64,000 bases of DNA. It comes from Flavobacterium aerium. Its GTDB lineage: Bacteria > Bacteroidota > Bacteroidia > Flavobacteriales > Flavobacteriaceae. The notes beneath the pieces are model-generated. The model did no database searches, was not told the origin of the DNA, and worked only from the letters and a program-made list of their open reading frames with translations. Below, piece after piece: positions 17,877-27,558 of the stretch (positions within the stretch are counted from its first letter, which is position 1; each line of letters opens with the position of its first letter). The position numbers were made by a program, and so were the translations under genes. Location of the stretch: the NCBI RefSeq assembly GCF_030766725.1, contig NZ_JARQWR010000004.1, positions 1-64,000 of the forward strand, read 5' to 3'.

Positions 17877-17891
17877 CCCTTTTATAAACAG

Positions 17892-18290
17892 ATGCAATAC
17901 ACCTACCCCAAGACCGAAAAACTAAAAAGCAGAACCGTCATCGACTCGATGTTTACGGAAGGAAAATCGGTATCCAAATACCCGTTGCGCTTAGTTTTTG
18001 TTCCAGGAGAACATAATGATGGGGAACAAATAAAAATTACGGTATCGGTTTCCAAAAAGCATTTCAAAAGAGCGGTAGATCGTAATTACTTTAAAAGAGT
18101 ATTGCGTGAAACTTATCGCCTCAACAAACACATTCTATTAAACGGAATGGACAAGCCTTATGCTTTTATGCTTTTTTATCAAACAAAAGACCGTTTGAGT
18201 TATCAGGATATTCACATGAAAACCGTACAGTTATTTGAAAAGTTTATCGCACAACATTGCTCCCCAACACTTCCAAATGAAAGTGAATAG
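17892..18290 (+). CDS. rnpA: Ribonuclease P protein component
   Basis: RnpA is the small protein that binds the RNase P RNA and helps cut the 5' leader from precursor tRNAs. The protein is about 132 residues from ATG 17892. It has the expected basic, mixed alpha/beta sequence: 'EKLKSR' and a following 'FTEGKS' at the start, the 'VSVSKKHFKRAV' strand-helix, and the RNR motif region DRNYFKRVLRETYR. The usual neighbour rpmH is absent; here it is followed by an S41 peptidase gene 224 bases on. Confidence 0.93.
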   Translation: MQYTYPKTEKLKSRTVIDSMFTEGKSVSKYPLRLVFVPGEHNDGEQIKITVSVSKKHFKRAVDRNYFKRVLRETYRLNKHILLNGMDKPYAFMLFYQTKDRLSYQDIHMKTVQLFEKFIAQHCSPTLPNESE

Positions 18291-18514
18291 GAGCAAAAAA
18301 AACTAAAACCCCTAATCCCCTATTCTAGACTGTTGAAGTCTATTTCTGTCTCATTTTTTTGCTTCTGAATTTCTGAAATGCAGTTTTATCCAATAATCGT
18401 GCATAAGAATTCAATAATTTATCCTATTTCCTACGTATTTAGCCATTTATTATTAATTTAGTACTGTTGTTTTTCATCATTCGGAAAATGGCGTAAGAAA
18501 TAAATATTCAAGTT

Positions 18515-20152
18515 ATGTACGCATTTTTTAAAAAAAAATATATAATCCCTGTAGTAGCGGGTGGTTTATTCTTTGTAGGAGCCAGCTTTAAAAACGATTT
18601 TTTTGAAATTGCTAAACAAATTGAAATCTTTACTACGCTATTCAAAACGGTAAATATGAATTACGTGGATGAAACTAATCCGGGTGAGCTAATGGATAAA
18701 GCCATTAAGAACATGCTCAACGAATTGGATCCGTACACGGTTTACTTCAATGAACAAGATGTATTGAAATTCAAAATCAACAATACTGGAGAATATACTG
18801 GAATTGGTGCCATTATAAGCCGCAAAGAAGGTAAACTGATTATTAAAGAACCGTACAAGAATTATCCGGCGGACAAAGCAGGTTTAAAAGCAGGAGATGA
18901 AATTATCCAAATTGGTGATGTTAGCCTTGTAGATTTTAAAGAAGATGCTTCTCAATTGTTGAAAGGAGCTAAGAATGCTAAAATTGAAATCAAATACAAG
19001 CGTCAGGGGAAAATCAACACCACACAATTGATTCTTGAAGAAGTAGATGTCAAAGCCGTTCCATTTTTCGGAAAAGTAGATGATAAAACGGGTTATATCG
19101 TATTAACTCAATTTACAACCAAAGCATCATCGGAAACAAAAGAAGCTTTGGAACAACTCAAAAAAGATGGTGCACAAAGAATCATTCTTGATCTAAGAGG
19201 TAATCCAGGAGGATTGTTGAATGAAGCTGTAAACATCTGTAATTTATTTGTTCCCAAAAATGAAGTTATTGTAACCACAAAATCTCGTATAGAGAAACAC
19301 AACAATACTTATAAAACAACCAAAAATCCTGTGGATACAGAAATTCCATTGGTAGTATTAGTAGACGGTCGTAGTGCTTCAGCATCGGAGATTGTTGCAG
19401 GTGCATTACAGGATTTAGACCGTGCTGTTGTAGTAGGAAGCCGTAGTTTTGGGAAAGGATTAGTACAACGTCCTATTGACCTTACGTACGGAACACAGGT
19501 AAAAGTTACAATTTCACGCTATTATACACCTTCTGGACGTTGTATTCAGGCTTTGGATTACGCACATAAGGACAAAGACGGAAAGGCTATTAGAACAGAC
19601 GAAAAGAACTATACTGCCTTCAAAACCAAAAATGGTCGTAATGTATATGATGGTGGTGGAATTCAACCCGATGTTGTGTTGGAAGAAACCAAAAACAGTG
19701 CAATTACTGATGCTCTTCTTAAAAATGATGCGATATTCAATTATGTAACGCAATACTATTATAAAAACCTTTCGTTAGGAGACAAAATTCCAACAATCTC
19801 TGACGCCGACTTCAATGATTTCAAACAATTTTTGAAAAAAGAAGATTTTTCATTTGATACAGAAACTGAAAAATCACTTAAAAAAACATTAGAGATTGCC
19901 AAAAAGGAAAAAATAGATGGTTCAATTACTGTTCAATATGACCAACTTTTGAGCGCCTTGGAAAAAGGAGAAGAAAATGAACTGAATAAAAATAAAGCTG
20001 AAATTAAAAAACTAGTCCTTGATGAGGTCATCAAACGCTTTCAGTACAAAGAAGGTTTATATCAATACTATACCAAAAACAATAGTGAGATTACAAAATC
20101 TATTGCGCTATTAAACGATCCAACAAAGTATAACACCTTACTTAAAAAGTAA
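18515..20152 (+). CDS. S41 family C-terminal processing peptidase
   Basis: A 545-residue periplasmic protease of the Ctp/tail-specific family. An uncleaved or weak N-terminal hydrophobic segment (residues 9-25) exports it. A PDZ domain sits near 90-170. The catalytic Ser lies in the SASASE motif at about residues 287-292, and the general base is Lys 314 in SFGKGLVQ. A C-terminal helical extension of about 150 residues follows the protease domain. The stop codon overlaps the start of the next gene (TAATG), so the pair is translationally coupled. Confidence 0.92.
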   Translation: MYAFFKKKYIIPVVAGGLFFVGASFKNDFFEIAKQIEIFTTLFKTVNMNYVDETNPGELMDKAIKNMLNELDPYTVYFNEQDVLKFKINNTGEYTGIGAIISRKEGKLIIKEPYKNYPADKAGLKAGDEIIQIGDVSLVDFKEDASQLLKGAKNAKIEIKYKRQGKINTTQLILEEVDVKAVPFFGKVDDKTGYIVLTQFTTKASSETKEALEQLKKDGAQRIILDLRGNPGGLLNEAVNICNLFVPKNEVIVTTKSRIEKHNNTYKTTKNPVDTEIPLVVLVDGRSASASEIVAGALQDLDRAVVVGSRSFGKGLVQRPIDLTYGTQVKVTISRYYTPSGRCIQALDYAHKDKDGKAIRTDEKNYTAFKTKNGRNVYDGGGIQPDVVLEETKNSAITDALLKNDAIFNYVTQYYYKNLSLGDKIPTISDADFNDFKQFLKKEDFSFDTETEKSLKKTLEIAKKEKIDGSITVQYDQLLSALEKGEENELNKNKAEIKKLVLDEVIKRFQYKEGLYQYYTKNNSEITKSIALLNDPTKYNTLLKK

Positions 20153-20973
20153 TGCTTAAATTTTTAAAAATACTCCCCCTACTACTTTGTGGCCTTCTTC
20201 ACGCGCAAGAAGAAATTGTCCATTCGGTATATTTTGAATTTGACAAATATAATCTCGAAGACAAACAAACAGAATCTGTTGTGAACTTTGTTCGCTCCAT
20301 TGATTCAACGCGTATAGAAACAATTCAAATTTTTGGGTATTGTGACGATATCGGAAAAGAAGATTATAATTTTAAATTATCTACCAATCGTGCAAATACC
20401 ATCAAAGAGAAATTAATAGAAAACAAAATCAAAAATAAGATTATTGTTACTATTGAAGGGAAAGGTCGTGTATTGATTGAAGATGATATTTTGGATAATC
20501 TATCGGAAGTACGTTCAAAAAATCGTCGTGTGGACGTGGTTGTAAACTTCAAAGAGTTACCCAAACAGAAAATTGAAATGCCGGGTATTTTTACCAGTGT
20601 ACAAAAAGAACATATTGTTGGGGATCGTATTTTCTTAGATGATTTACTCTTTGAACGTGGTAGCAGCAAGCTTACTTTAAAATCCAAAAATGAATTGGAT
20701 AAAATTGCTAAAATGTTACACCGTTACAAAAATCTGCAATTCGAAATTCAAGGACATGTATGCTGTACACCGCCCTTCCAAAAAGAAGCCATTGATAAGG
20801 ATACTAAAAAACGTCAGTTATCACAAAACCGTGCTGAAGCCGTTTATAAATACTTGGTGTTGAAAAAGATTGCTAAAATCCGAATGAAATTTAAAGGTTA
20901 TGGCAATACACAACCTTTAGGAAAAGGATCAGAACTAGATCGCAGGGTCGAGTTGGTAATTACAAAAGTGTAA
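20152..20973 (+). CDS. Protein with two OmpA-like domains
   Basis: A 273-residue exported protein (signal peptide MLKFLKILPLLLCGLLHAQ). It has two copies of the OmpA C-terminal peptidoglycan-binding fold, at about residues 23-130 and 160-273. Each begins with the 'F-x-F(D)' strand (YFEFDKYNLED; LLFERGSSKLT), contains 'GYCDD' or 'GHVCC' in place of the usual GHTD, and ends with an 'NRRVDVVV' or 'DRRVELVI' element. Two such domains with no beta barrel suggest a soluble periplasmic protein that grips the cell wall. It is coupled to the S41 peptidase by a one-base overlap and ends directly against the convergent acetyltransferase gene. Confidence 0.8.
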   Translation: MLKFLKILPLLLCGLLHAQEEIVHSVYFEFDKYNLEDKQTESVVNFVRSIDSTRIETIQIFGYCDDIGKEDYNFKLSTNRANTIKEKLIENKIKNKIIVTIEGKGRVLIEDDILDNLSEVRSKNRRVDVVVNFKELPKQKIEMPGIFTSVQKEHIVGDRIFLDDLLFERGSSKLTLKSKNELDKIAKMLHRYKNLQFEIQGHVCCTPPFQKEAIDKDTKKRQLSQNRAEAVYKYLVLKKIAKIRMKFKGYGNTQPLGKGSELDRRVELVITKV

Positions 20974-21420
20974 CTACTTCTTGATCATTTCGATATGTGG
21001 AATATCATCTTCTAAATAACTTTCTCCTACAGATTCAAATCCATGTTTTTGATAAAATCGTTCCAAATACAGTTGCGCAGAAATCGTAATTGCACTCGTA
21101 TGGAAATTTTCTTCAATACCAATAATTGCTTTATGAATCATTTCATGTCCTAATTTTTGCTCACGTAATTTTGGAGATATTACAACTCTGCCTAATGAGG
21201 CATTATCAAAATAAATCCCTGCATCAAACAAACGGGTGTAAGCCACTACCTCACCATTAAAAAGCCCAATAAGATGTAATGCTTTTGTATCTTTCCCATC
21301 AATATCTTGATATACGCAATTTTGCTCTACAACAAAGACCTCACTTCGCAATTGCAATACTTGATATAGTTCATCAATAGTTAGGTCCTTAAAAGGCGTT
21401 ATTTTCCATGTAACAGTCAT
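20974..21420 (-). CDS. GNAT family N-acetyltransferase (ElaA-like)
   Basis: A 148-residue cytoplasmic acetyltransferase. The sequence shows the ElaA-type opening 'YQVLQLRSEVFVVEQNCVYQ', the acetyl-CoA loop region 'LGRVVISPKLREQKLGHEMI', and the closing 'YQKHGFESVGESYLEDDIPH'. Substrate unknown. Its stop codon abuts the stop of the opposing OmpA-domain gene with no base between. Confidence 0.85.
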   Translation of the reverse strand: MTVTWKITPFKDLTIDELYQVLQLRSEVFVVEQNCVYQDIDGKDTKALHLIGLFNGEVVAYTRLFDAGIYFDNASLGRVVISPKLREQKLGHEMIHKAIIGIEENFHTSAITISAQLYLERFYQKHGFESVGESYLEDDIPHIEMIKK

Positions 21421-21464
21421 TGGATAAAAATTTATGGGGTTATAGAAACGAAGAAGCTAATTTA

Positions 21465-22442
21465 CTAATTAAAAATTTTAACCGATTTAATAATCGCTTC
21501 TAATTCGTGCATTAAATCTCTTTTCGGTGTAGATGGGGCATACGTGAATCCTTCAATGATTACCATTCGATTTCGAACTTTATCCACAATAGCATAATTA
21601 ATAAAAGGCCCAGACATAAAATCATTTCTCAATTCCCAGGTCCCTTTTGTAGCATAAGCTTTTCGATTGTCTATCAAAGTATTCACCACATAAGGAGCAT
21701 AAGATCCTTCTGTAATCATTTGTGTATTTTCTAATTTTCCATGGATGTATAGACTACCTATAGAATCTCGCATTTTCACAATATTATGTACCGTATTCGT
21801 ATCTTTCTCAATACTGACCAAAGGAACTTGATAAATCAAAATACTGGAACTGCCACTTGGGATTTCTTTTTTAATCCACATGAAATTGTCTTTCTCCATC
21901 ACGTATTTAAAAGTGGATGGAATTTTCAGGGATAAATTAAATTTGCGGTTGATCTTTTTTTCGTCTAATATTTTTAGACTGCAAATGCGTTGACATTCTT
22001 TAATTTCAGTATTCTTAATTTTTTGAATAATCTGATCCAGATGTTTTTCCAGTAAGTTAACAATCTGGGGAATGTTCTTTCCGGAAATATAAATTACATT
22101 TTGAGGTTGAGCATAGAAATCCTCAACAATTTCAAAATTATTTTTGGGTTGTTTTTTAACCACAAGAATATTACGGCCATCCATCATGGTGCCATTAAAT
22201 ACTTTGGTTGGATATTGATTGATGCTAAAAAGAGGTTCTTCTTGAGGTAATCCATCAATTGGGGCAGCGAGTTTTTTTCGGATACTATCTCCTACTTCGC
22301 CGTTCCACAGTGGATCGTCAATAAATACGGAAATGTAGTTTATCTTTCCGGTAGATTGGTTACTATTTCTCCTCTCTTTCTTTGAATCACAAGACATGAA
22401 TAATAAAGAAAGAGAGAAGAACAGTACTAAAACATTCTTCAT
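21465..22442 (-). CDS. DUF4837 family lipoprotein
   Basis: A lipoprotein of about 325 residues from the ATG at 22440-22442. The signal is MKNVLVLFFSLSLLFMSC with the lipobox Cys at 18; the nine residues read further upstream start from TTG and are rejected. The sequence matches the Bacteroidota family DUF4837: an early 'VFIDDPLWNGEVGDSIR' segment, central 'IPSTFKYVMEKDNFMWIKKE', and the late 'RNRMVIIEGFTYAPSTPKRD' block. Function is not known. The next gene upstream, an MltD-like transglycosylase, is 43 bases away on the same strand, which suggests cell-envelope work. Confidence 0.8.
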   Translation of the reverse strand: MKNVLVLFFSLSLLFMSCDSKKERRNSNQSTGKINYISVFIDDPLWNGEVGDSIRKKLAAPIDGLPQEEPLFSINQYPTKVFNGTMMDGRNILVVKKQPKNNFEIVEDFYAQPQNVIYISGKNIPQIVNLLEKHLDQIIQKIKNTEIKECQRICSLKILDEKKINRKFNLSLKIPSTFKYVMEKDNFMWIKKEIPSGSSSILIYQVPLVSIEKDTNTVHNIVKMRDSIGSLYIHGKLENTQMITEGSYAPYVVNTLIDNRKAYATKGTWELRNDFMSGPFINYAIVDKVRNRMVIIEGFTYAPSTPKRDLMHELEAIIKSVKIFN

Positions 22443-22485
22443 GGTATCGGGATTAAAAAAAGAATGCAACTAAATTTTAAAAGAA

Positions 22486-24033
22486 TTATCCTTTAATTTT
22501 AAGCTTCATTCCTGGTTTAATATTGTTACCACTAATACCGTTCCATTTTTTTAGATTATCTACAGATACTCCAGGATATTTTTGTGCAATCGAAGAAAGT
22601 GTATCTCCTTTTTTCACAACATATTGTTTAGAAGTTGCAGCTTTTATCTTTGTTTCTGCTTTTGCATTATAAGCGATTACGGTATTATTCTCATCTCCGT
22701 AAATCTTTAATTTCTGACCTGACTTAACTGAATTAGCTTTAATACCATTCCATTTTTTAATATCGGCAATAGTCGTTCCGTATTTTTTTGCAATAAGTCC
22801 AAGACTTTCACCTCTACGTACTGTATGCGATTTTGTAACTGTTGAACTTCCATCTACTGTAGCCACTTCAATTTTATCTTCAACATAAGGTTTCTGATTT
22901 GAAATAGGTCTTTCTCTTTTATCAAATTCCCCTTGCGCATACGCATAAATCTTATCTTCATTTGAAGCAAAGATTCCAATTTTATCAACTGGTAATCTTA
23001 AGTAATGGTTTTTATTTGCTACATAAGGAATAATGTCCAATTTGTAAATTGGGTTCAAGAACTGAATTTGTTTTACCGGAACATCCAATAATTGAGAAAT
23101 TTGTTGGAATGTAATTTGGTGTTTTACCATAATTGTATCTGTTGCCAAATACGTAATCGCTGGTTTTTGTGGAACAATGCCGTGTTCTTTATGGTACTCA
23201 TAAATATACATTGTTGCCAAAAATGCGGGTAAATATCCTTGTGTTTCTTTTGGAAGATTTTTTCTAATATTCCAGTAATTCTTATATCCTCCAGAACGTC
23301 TTATTGCTTTAGAAACATTTCCTGGTCCTGAGTTATACGATGCTAATACTAAATCCCAATCTCCAAAAACATTATACAAACTTGATAAATATTGACAAGC
23401 TGCTTCCGTTGCTTTCAAAGGATCGCTTCTTTCGTCTACGTATGAGTTTACTTCTAAATTGAATTGTTTACCAGTAGGATACATAAATTGCCATAATCCT
23501 GTTGCTCCTACTCTTGATTTTGCTTTTGGGTTCAAAGCAGATTCGATAATGGCTAAGTACTTAATTTCCATTGGTACATCATATTTCGATAATGCTTGTT
23601 CAAACATTGGGAAATAATAATCGGAAATGGCCATTAATCGTTCAAACGATTTTTTTCTGTTTTTCAGAAATGATTTAATTACATTCTCTAATGATTCGTT
23701 GTATTCTACATTAAAAGGAGACTTCGAAGACATGGCCTTCAAGCGTTCTTTCAATACATCTGTTGGTAAATCATAAGCAACTGTTTCATCTAGGTTTACT
23801 TTGCTAACATCAATATACATGTTATCAAACAATTCCTGATTAGCCAATTCCTTCATCCACAAACTATCAATAGAGGCTGCTTTATTATGTGATACAAAAC
23901 TTTGCTTTAAAGAATCAAGTTTTGATAATTTAGTTTCATTAACTATATGGATTTCCTTGTCTGCACTTTCCTGAGCGAATAGGGTATTCCCTAGGAGCAG
24001 TAACAGTATGGGTAGTATGTTTTTTTTATTCAT
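22486..24033 (-). CDS. Membrane-bound lytic murein transglycosylase D-like
   Basis: An exported enzyme of 515 residues that cleaves peptidoglycan glycan strands. From ATG 24031-24033 there is a signal peptide (ILPILLLLLGNTLFAQ). The SLT domain lies at about residues 140-270, with the catalytic Glu in AIIESALNPKAKS, then GATGLWQFMYPTGK and ASYNSGPGNV. Two LysM domains that bind the wall follow: 'TVRRGESLGLIAKKYG' near 410-455 and 'VVKKGDTLSSIAQKYPG' at the very C-terminus. This is the MltD layout. It is likely transcribed with the DUF4837 gene downstream. Confidence 0.92.
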   Translation of the reverse strand: MNKKNILPILLLLLGNTLFAQESADKEIHIVNETKLSKLDSLKQSFVSHNKAASIDSLWMKELANQELFDNMYIDVSKVNLDETVAYDLPTDVLKERLKAMSSKSPFNVEYNESLENVIKSFLKNRKKSFERLMAISDYYFPMFEQALSKYDVPMEIKYLAIIESALNPKAKSRVGATGLWQFMYPTGKQFNLEVNSYVDERSDPLKATEAACQYLSSLYNVFGDWDLVLASYNSGPGNVSKAIRRSGGYKNYWNIRKNLPKETQGYLPAFLATMYIYEYHKEHGIVPQKPAITYLATDTIMVKHQITFQQISQLLDVPVKQIQFLNPIYKLDIIPYVANKNHYLRLPVDKIGIFASNEDKIYAYAQGEFDKRERPISNQKPYVEDKIEVATVDGSSTVTKSHTVRRGESLGLIAKKYGTTIADIKKWNGIKANSVKSGQKLKIYGDENNTVIAYNAKAETKIKAATSKQYVVKKGDTLSSIAQKYPGVSVDNLKKWNGISGNNIKPGMKLKIKG

Positions 24034-24139
24034 AACTTTCAAAATATAACCTGTTAAATTCCAAATCTTTACAAATCAGAAACACAAACTTAATCAAGTT
24101 ATAACTATATTTTTATTTAAATATTGTTAAATGTGATAA

Positions 24140-25327
24140 TTAATCTTGAATTGCCTTAATTCCTGGTAAGCTTTTACCTTCCAACATTTCAAGCATAGCA
24201 CCACCTCCCGTAGATACATAACTCATTTTTGGCTCTAGGCCAAATTGTTTCACTGCAGCCACAGAATCTCCTCCGCCTACTAGTGAAAACGCTCCTTTTT
24301 CGGTAGATTCTGCAATATAGTTCCCTAATGAGATTGTTCCATTTGCAAAATTTTCCATCTCAAAAACACCTAATGGACCATTCCATAAGATTGTTTTTGA
24401 TTCCATAATTACCGTTCTGATAATTTCCAATGATTTTGGCCCGGCGTCTAATCCTTGCCATCCATCTGGAATTTCATTTACTGGAACAATCTGCGTCTCA
24501 GCATCATTACTAAATGCATTTGCTGCAACTACATCTACCGGTAAGTGTATCTGAACTCCTTTCGCTTTGGCTTTTTCTAAAATTTCAAGTGCCAATTCTT
24601 GTTTATCATCTTCACAAATCGAATTACCGATTTTACCACCTAATGCTTTTATAAATGTAAAAGTCATTCCTCCTCCAATAATTAAATGATCTACTTTATC
24701 TAATATATTTTCGATCACTGTAATTTTAGAAGATACTTTGGATCCACCCAATACTGCTGTAACAGGTTTCTCACTATTTTTTAAAACTTTATTCAGGCTT
24801 TCTATTTCCTTCGCTAATAGTATGCCAAAGCATTTATGTTCTGGGAAAAATTGTGCAATTATAGTTGTTGAGGCATGAGCACGGTGTGCAGTACCAAATG
24901 CATCATTTACATAAATATCTCCTAATGCAGCTAATTTTTTTGCAAATTCAACATCCCCCGCTTCTTCTTCTTTGTAAAATCTTAAATTTTCCAATAACAA
25001 TACTTGACCGGGTTTTAAATTGGCCGCTGCTTTCTCAGCAACTTCTCCAATACAGTCTTTGGCAAATAAAACCTCAACTCCTAAAATTTCTGCTGTTTTT
25101 GCAACAATATGTTCTAGTGAATATTGAGCTTCCACTCCTTTTGGTCTCCCTAAGTGTGACATCAAAATTACGCTTCCACCATCTTGAAGAATTTTTACAA
25201 TCGTCGGTTTTGCTGCTTCGATACGAGTAGCATCTGTTACCTTAAAATTTTCATCTAATGGCACATTGAAGTCTACGCGGATTAAAGCTTTTTTATTTTT
25301 AAAATCGAAGTCTTGTACTGTTTTCAT
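24140..25327 (-). CDS. pgk: Phosphoglycerate kinase
   Basis: The glycolytic enzyme that makes ATP from 1,3-bisphosphoglycerate. Its 395 residues are the normal bacterial length. The N-terminal signature [14 protein letters not shown], the 'SHLGRPKG' substrate loop, the [12 protein letters not shown] hinge region, 'NGPLGVFE', and the C-terminal GGGDSVAAV and 'STGGGAMLE' nucleotide-binding loops are all present. It is a single gene with its own promoter; the downstream MltD gene is about 100 bases away. Confidence 0.97.
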   Translation of the reverse strand: MKTVQDFDFKNKKALIRVDFNVPLDENFKVTDATRIEAAKPTIVKILQDGGSVILMSHLGRPKGVEAQYSLEHIVAKTAEILGVEVLFAKDCIGEVAEKAAANLKPGQVLLLENLRFYKEEEAGDVEFAKKLAALGDIYVNDAFGTAHRAHASTTIIAQFFPEHKCFGILLAKEIESLNKVLKNSEKPVTAVLGGSKVSSKITVIENILDKVDHLIIGGGMTFTFIKALGGKIGNSICEDDKQELALEILEKAKAKGVQIHLPVDVVAANAFSNDAETQIVPVNEIPDGWQGLDAGPKSLEIIRTVIMESKTILWNGPLGVFEMENFANGTISLGNYIAESTEKGAFSLVGGGDSVAAVKQFGLEPKMSYVSTGGGAMLEMLEGKSLPGIKAIQD

Positions 25328-25363
25328 TCTTTAGGTTTTTTCGTTTGTTTTTACTTGGATTGA

Positions 25364-25371
25364 CAAATATA
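25364..25371 (-). promoter_or_regulatory. -7 element of pgk
   Basis: TATATTTG on the minus strand matches TAnnTTTG and lies 36 bases before the pgk ATG. The -33 region is weak. Confidence 0.55.
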
Positions 25372-25588
25372 ACTTTTTTCATTTATTATCATATTCGAAA
25401 AAGTATTAAAAAATAGCCTTTCATTTTTACGAAAACGTTGTAAATGATTGTTTTGACTGAAAATAATTGCTTTTTAAAAAATTTACAGAGAAATCTGTTA
25501 AAATTTAAAAACCATCTTTTTTTTTCGTCTTTTTTGAGAATTTTGCAAAAAAACAGATTGGAAAATGATAGGATAACCGTAGTAGTAA

Positions 25589-25771
25589 TTAAAGAATATA
25601 GGTGTTGATAGAGTACACACATTTATATTTTTCCAATAATCTGGATTGGTCACGAAAGGCTATTTTAATATCATTATACTTCGTAGCATGTTGAATATCT
25701 CTTGTAGTTAGTAATACTCCAAACAGTTCCATACTGTAATAATCGCCATTTTCGTTTAGAAGTACATACAT
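25589..25771 (-). CDS. Small hypothetical protein (60 residues)
   Basis: I do not recognise this protein. It begins MYVLLNENGDYYSMELFGVL, has a balanced mix of charged and hydrophobic residues, and lacks a signal peptide or membrane helix. In its favour: an exact -7 element (TACCTTTG at 25802-25809) stands 30 bases upstream on the same strand, and no other gene occupies the space between pgk and the amidohydrolase. Against: it is short and no family is known to me. Confidence 0.45.
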   Translation of the reverse strand: MYVLLNENGDYYSMELFGVLLTTRDIQHATKYNDIKIAFRDQSRLLEKYKCVYSINTYIL

Positions 25772-25801
25772 TATTTTACCTATTCATTGATGAATTGGCA
25801 T

Positions 25802-25809
25802 CAAAGGTA
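25802..25809 (-). promoter_or_regulatory. -7 element ahead of the small ORF
   Basis: TACCTTTG on the minus strand fits TAnnTTTG and would give a leader of about 25 bases before the ATG at 25771. It lies just beyond the amidohydrolase terminator, so it is well placed to start a new transcript. Confidence 0.5.
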
Positions 25810-25847
25810 TAAATTAATTTCATGGGAAAACTCCCCGATTATTTAAG

Positions 25848-25886
25848 TTATTCAGGGAATCGTAAAAATAACGAATCCCTGAATAA
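25848..25886 (-). terminator. Terminator after the amidohydrolase
   Basis: Two 15-base arms (25848-25862 and 25872-25886) pair with one mismatch around a nine-base AT loop, 11 bases after the stop codon of the minus-strand gene. Confidence 0.8.
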
Positions 25887-25896
25887 ACAAAAAATA

Positions 25897-27321
25897 TTAA
25901 AATCTTATTGGTGGAACTGCACTTGGATCTGTAGATGATTCTTTTAACATCTTATAAATCATCTCTTCTCCTACTGTTTCAATAATATAATCTCTTGATT
26001 TTTTTGCGAGATCGGTTACTTTTTTCATATCGATGTTCACCAGTTTACCGTTTGCTTTTACAATTTTACCATCTACTAATACCATATCTACTTTCTCTGA
26101 ATTTCCTTGAAAAACAACATGAGCCATTGGATTATATTGATGTGAAAGATTACGGTCATCACTATTATTGATTACAATCATGTCGGCTTTTTTACCGGGT
26201 GTTAAGCTCCCAATTTTATCTGCCATATTCATCCCTTGAGCTCCACCCATGGTTGCAAATTGAAGTACATGCTCTGATCTTAATTTATTAATTGGGTTCA
26301 AATGACCGTCTTTATGGGCTAACATATGTTCATAAGCTCTATCTGCCCCCAAGGTTGTACGCATTATCTCAAACATGGACTGATTCCAACGCATATCGGT
26401 ATCTGATCCAAGTCCAATAGGAATTTTATGATTACATATCGGCGTTATTCTTGGATACCCTTGCCCTGCATTACAATTACTACAAGTGGCTATTGTTATA
26501 GTTCCTCCTGTATCTTTTATGCGTTTAAAATCATCATCCGTTATAGAAACAGTATGTATATAATTCACATTTTCGTTCATGAATCCATTGTGAAACAATC
26601 GTTTAATCCACACTTCATGATCCCAACCATAAAGTCCAGCATGTGTTGCGATAGGAATCCCACGATCTTGAGCAAAACGCCAAGCCGCAGCATCAGGAAA
26701 AGCAGGGTCTCTTGTAGAATCCAAACCCATTTTCATTGAGACTAAACCATCTGTTGAACCATATTGATCCCACATTTTAGTAACATGTGTAGTAGTTCCC
26801 CATTCTTGGGAAGGTCCATAAACATTGGCATAATGAAAACGTCCCCGAACTCCCGAATCTTCTAACCCTTTTACAGCTGCTTCGATATGATCTGTTGTAA
26901 GACCTATGTCTGCCCAATCTGCAAATGTTGTTATTCCGTGTTCTAAACTTTCTACCGCAGCTAATAGATTTGATGCATAAACATCTTCAGGTCTGAATTT
27001 TGTACCCAATACCTGAATCATCCATTTGAAATAATCCAATAATGACCAGTCACCACCCACTCCACGAGTTACTGTTTCCCAAGTGTGTCGGTGACTATCG
27101 ATAAATCCTGGCATTATTATTTTTCCCGTAATGTCAATTATTAAAGCATCCGATGGTACTTCCGAAACTATTCCAATTGCTTTTATTTTATTTCCAACAA
27201 CGAGTATATCACCTTTAACAATTGTTCCAATTTTTGGATCCATACTAATAATTGTTCCTCCACGAAAAAGTAAGGGTCTTTTATTTTTTTTGTCCGATAA
27301 GTACTTATTTAATTCTTCCAT
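25897..27321 (-). CDS. Amidohydrolase family protein (deaminase/chlorohydrolase-like)
   Basis: A 474-residue cytoplasmic metal-dependent hydrolase of the ATZ/TRZ-guanine deaminase type. The metal motif is His 77 and His 79 (IDSHRHTWE). Further ligands are His 227 (ATHAG), His 256 (YIHTVS) and Asp 307 (GLGSDTD). The C-terminal 'GSLTPGKKADMIVIN' strand belongs to the composite beta-domain of this superfamily. The substrate (a deaminated base, chlorinated ring or other amide) cannot be told. No partner gene is adjacent; the upstream neighbour is divergent. A terminator follows. Confidence 0.85.
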   Translation of the reverse strand: MEELNKYLSDKKNKRPLLFRGGTIISMDPKIGTIVKGDILVVGNKIKAIGIVSEVPSDALIIDITGKIIMPGFIDSHRHTWETVTRGVGGDWSLLDYFKWMIQVLGTKFRPEDVYASNLLAAVESLEHGITTFADWADIGLTTDHIEAAVKGLEDSGVRGRFHYANVYGPSQEWGTTTHVTKMWDQYGSTDGLVSMKMGLDSTRDPAFPDAAAWRFAQDRGIPIATHAGLYGWDHEVWIKRLFHNGFMNENVNYIHTVSITDDDFKRIKDTGGTITIATCSNCNAGQGYPRITPICNHKIPIGLGSDTDMRWNQSMFEIMRTTLGADRAYEHMLAHKDGHLNPINKLRSEHVLQFATMGGAQGMNMADKIGSLTPGKKADMIVINNSDDRNLSHQYNPMAHVVFQGNSEKVDMVLVDGKIVKANGKLVNIDMKKVTDLAKKSRDYIIETVGEEMIYKMLKESSTDPSAVPPIRF

Positions 27322-27526
27322 AATTTTTATATCTAGATTATTTTTATATATTTTTAAACAAAAAATCAGATGATTTAATGGTCTTTTGTATGATTTCGCT
27401 TTTATATAAACTAATGACTCATAAAGGTCTTGGATATAAAACGCACTCCAAATAAGAAATCTTAAGAAATCAGAAAAGCTATCTATGTTTCTATTGGAGA
27501 AAGATCATTTTTCCATTTGCAAAGAT

Positions 27527-27534
27527 TACTTTTG
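27527..27534 (+). promoter_or_regulatory. -7 element of the thiamine pyrophosphokinase gene
   Basis: TACTTTTG matches TAnnTTTG and lies 24 bases before the ATG. No clear -33 TTTG is found at the usual spacing. Confidence 0.55.
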
Positions 27535-27558
27535 TAACAATCTTTTAAAATCAAAAAT

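Noticed and set aside
18326..18342. Short hairpin TAGACT/AGTCTA after rnpA as terminator
   Set aside because: Stem of only six pairs and no U run directly after it; too weak to call.
25389..25622. 77-codon minus-strand frame between pgk and the small ORF
   Set aside because: Rich in Phe/Leu/Lys from AT-rich DNA, overlaps the better-supported 25589-25771 frame and has no start signal.
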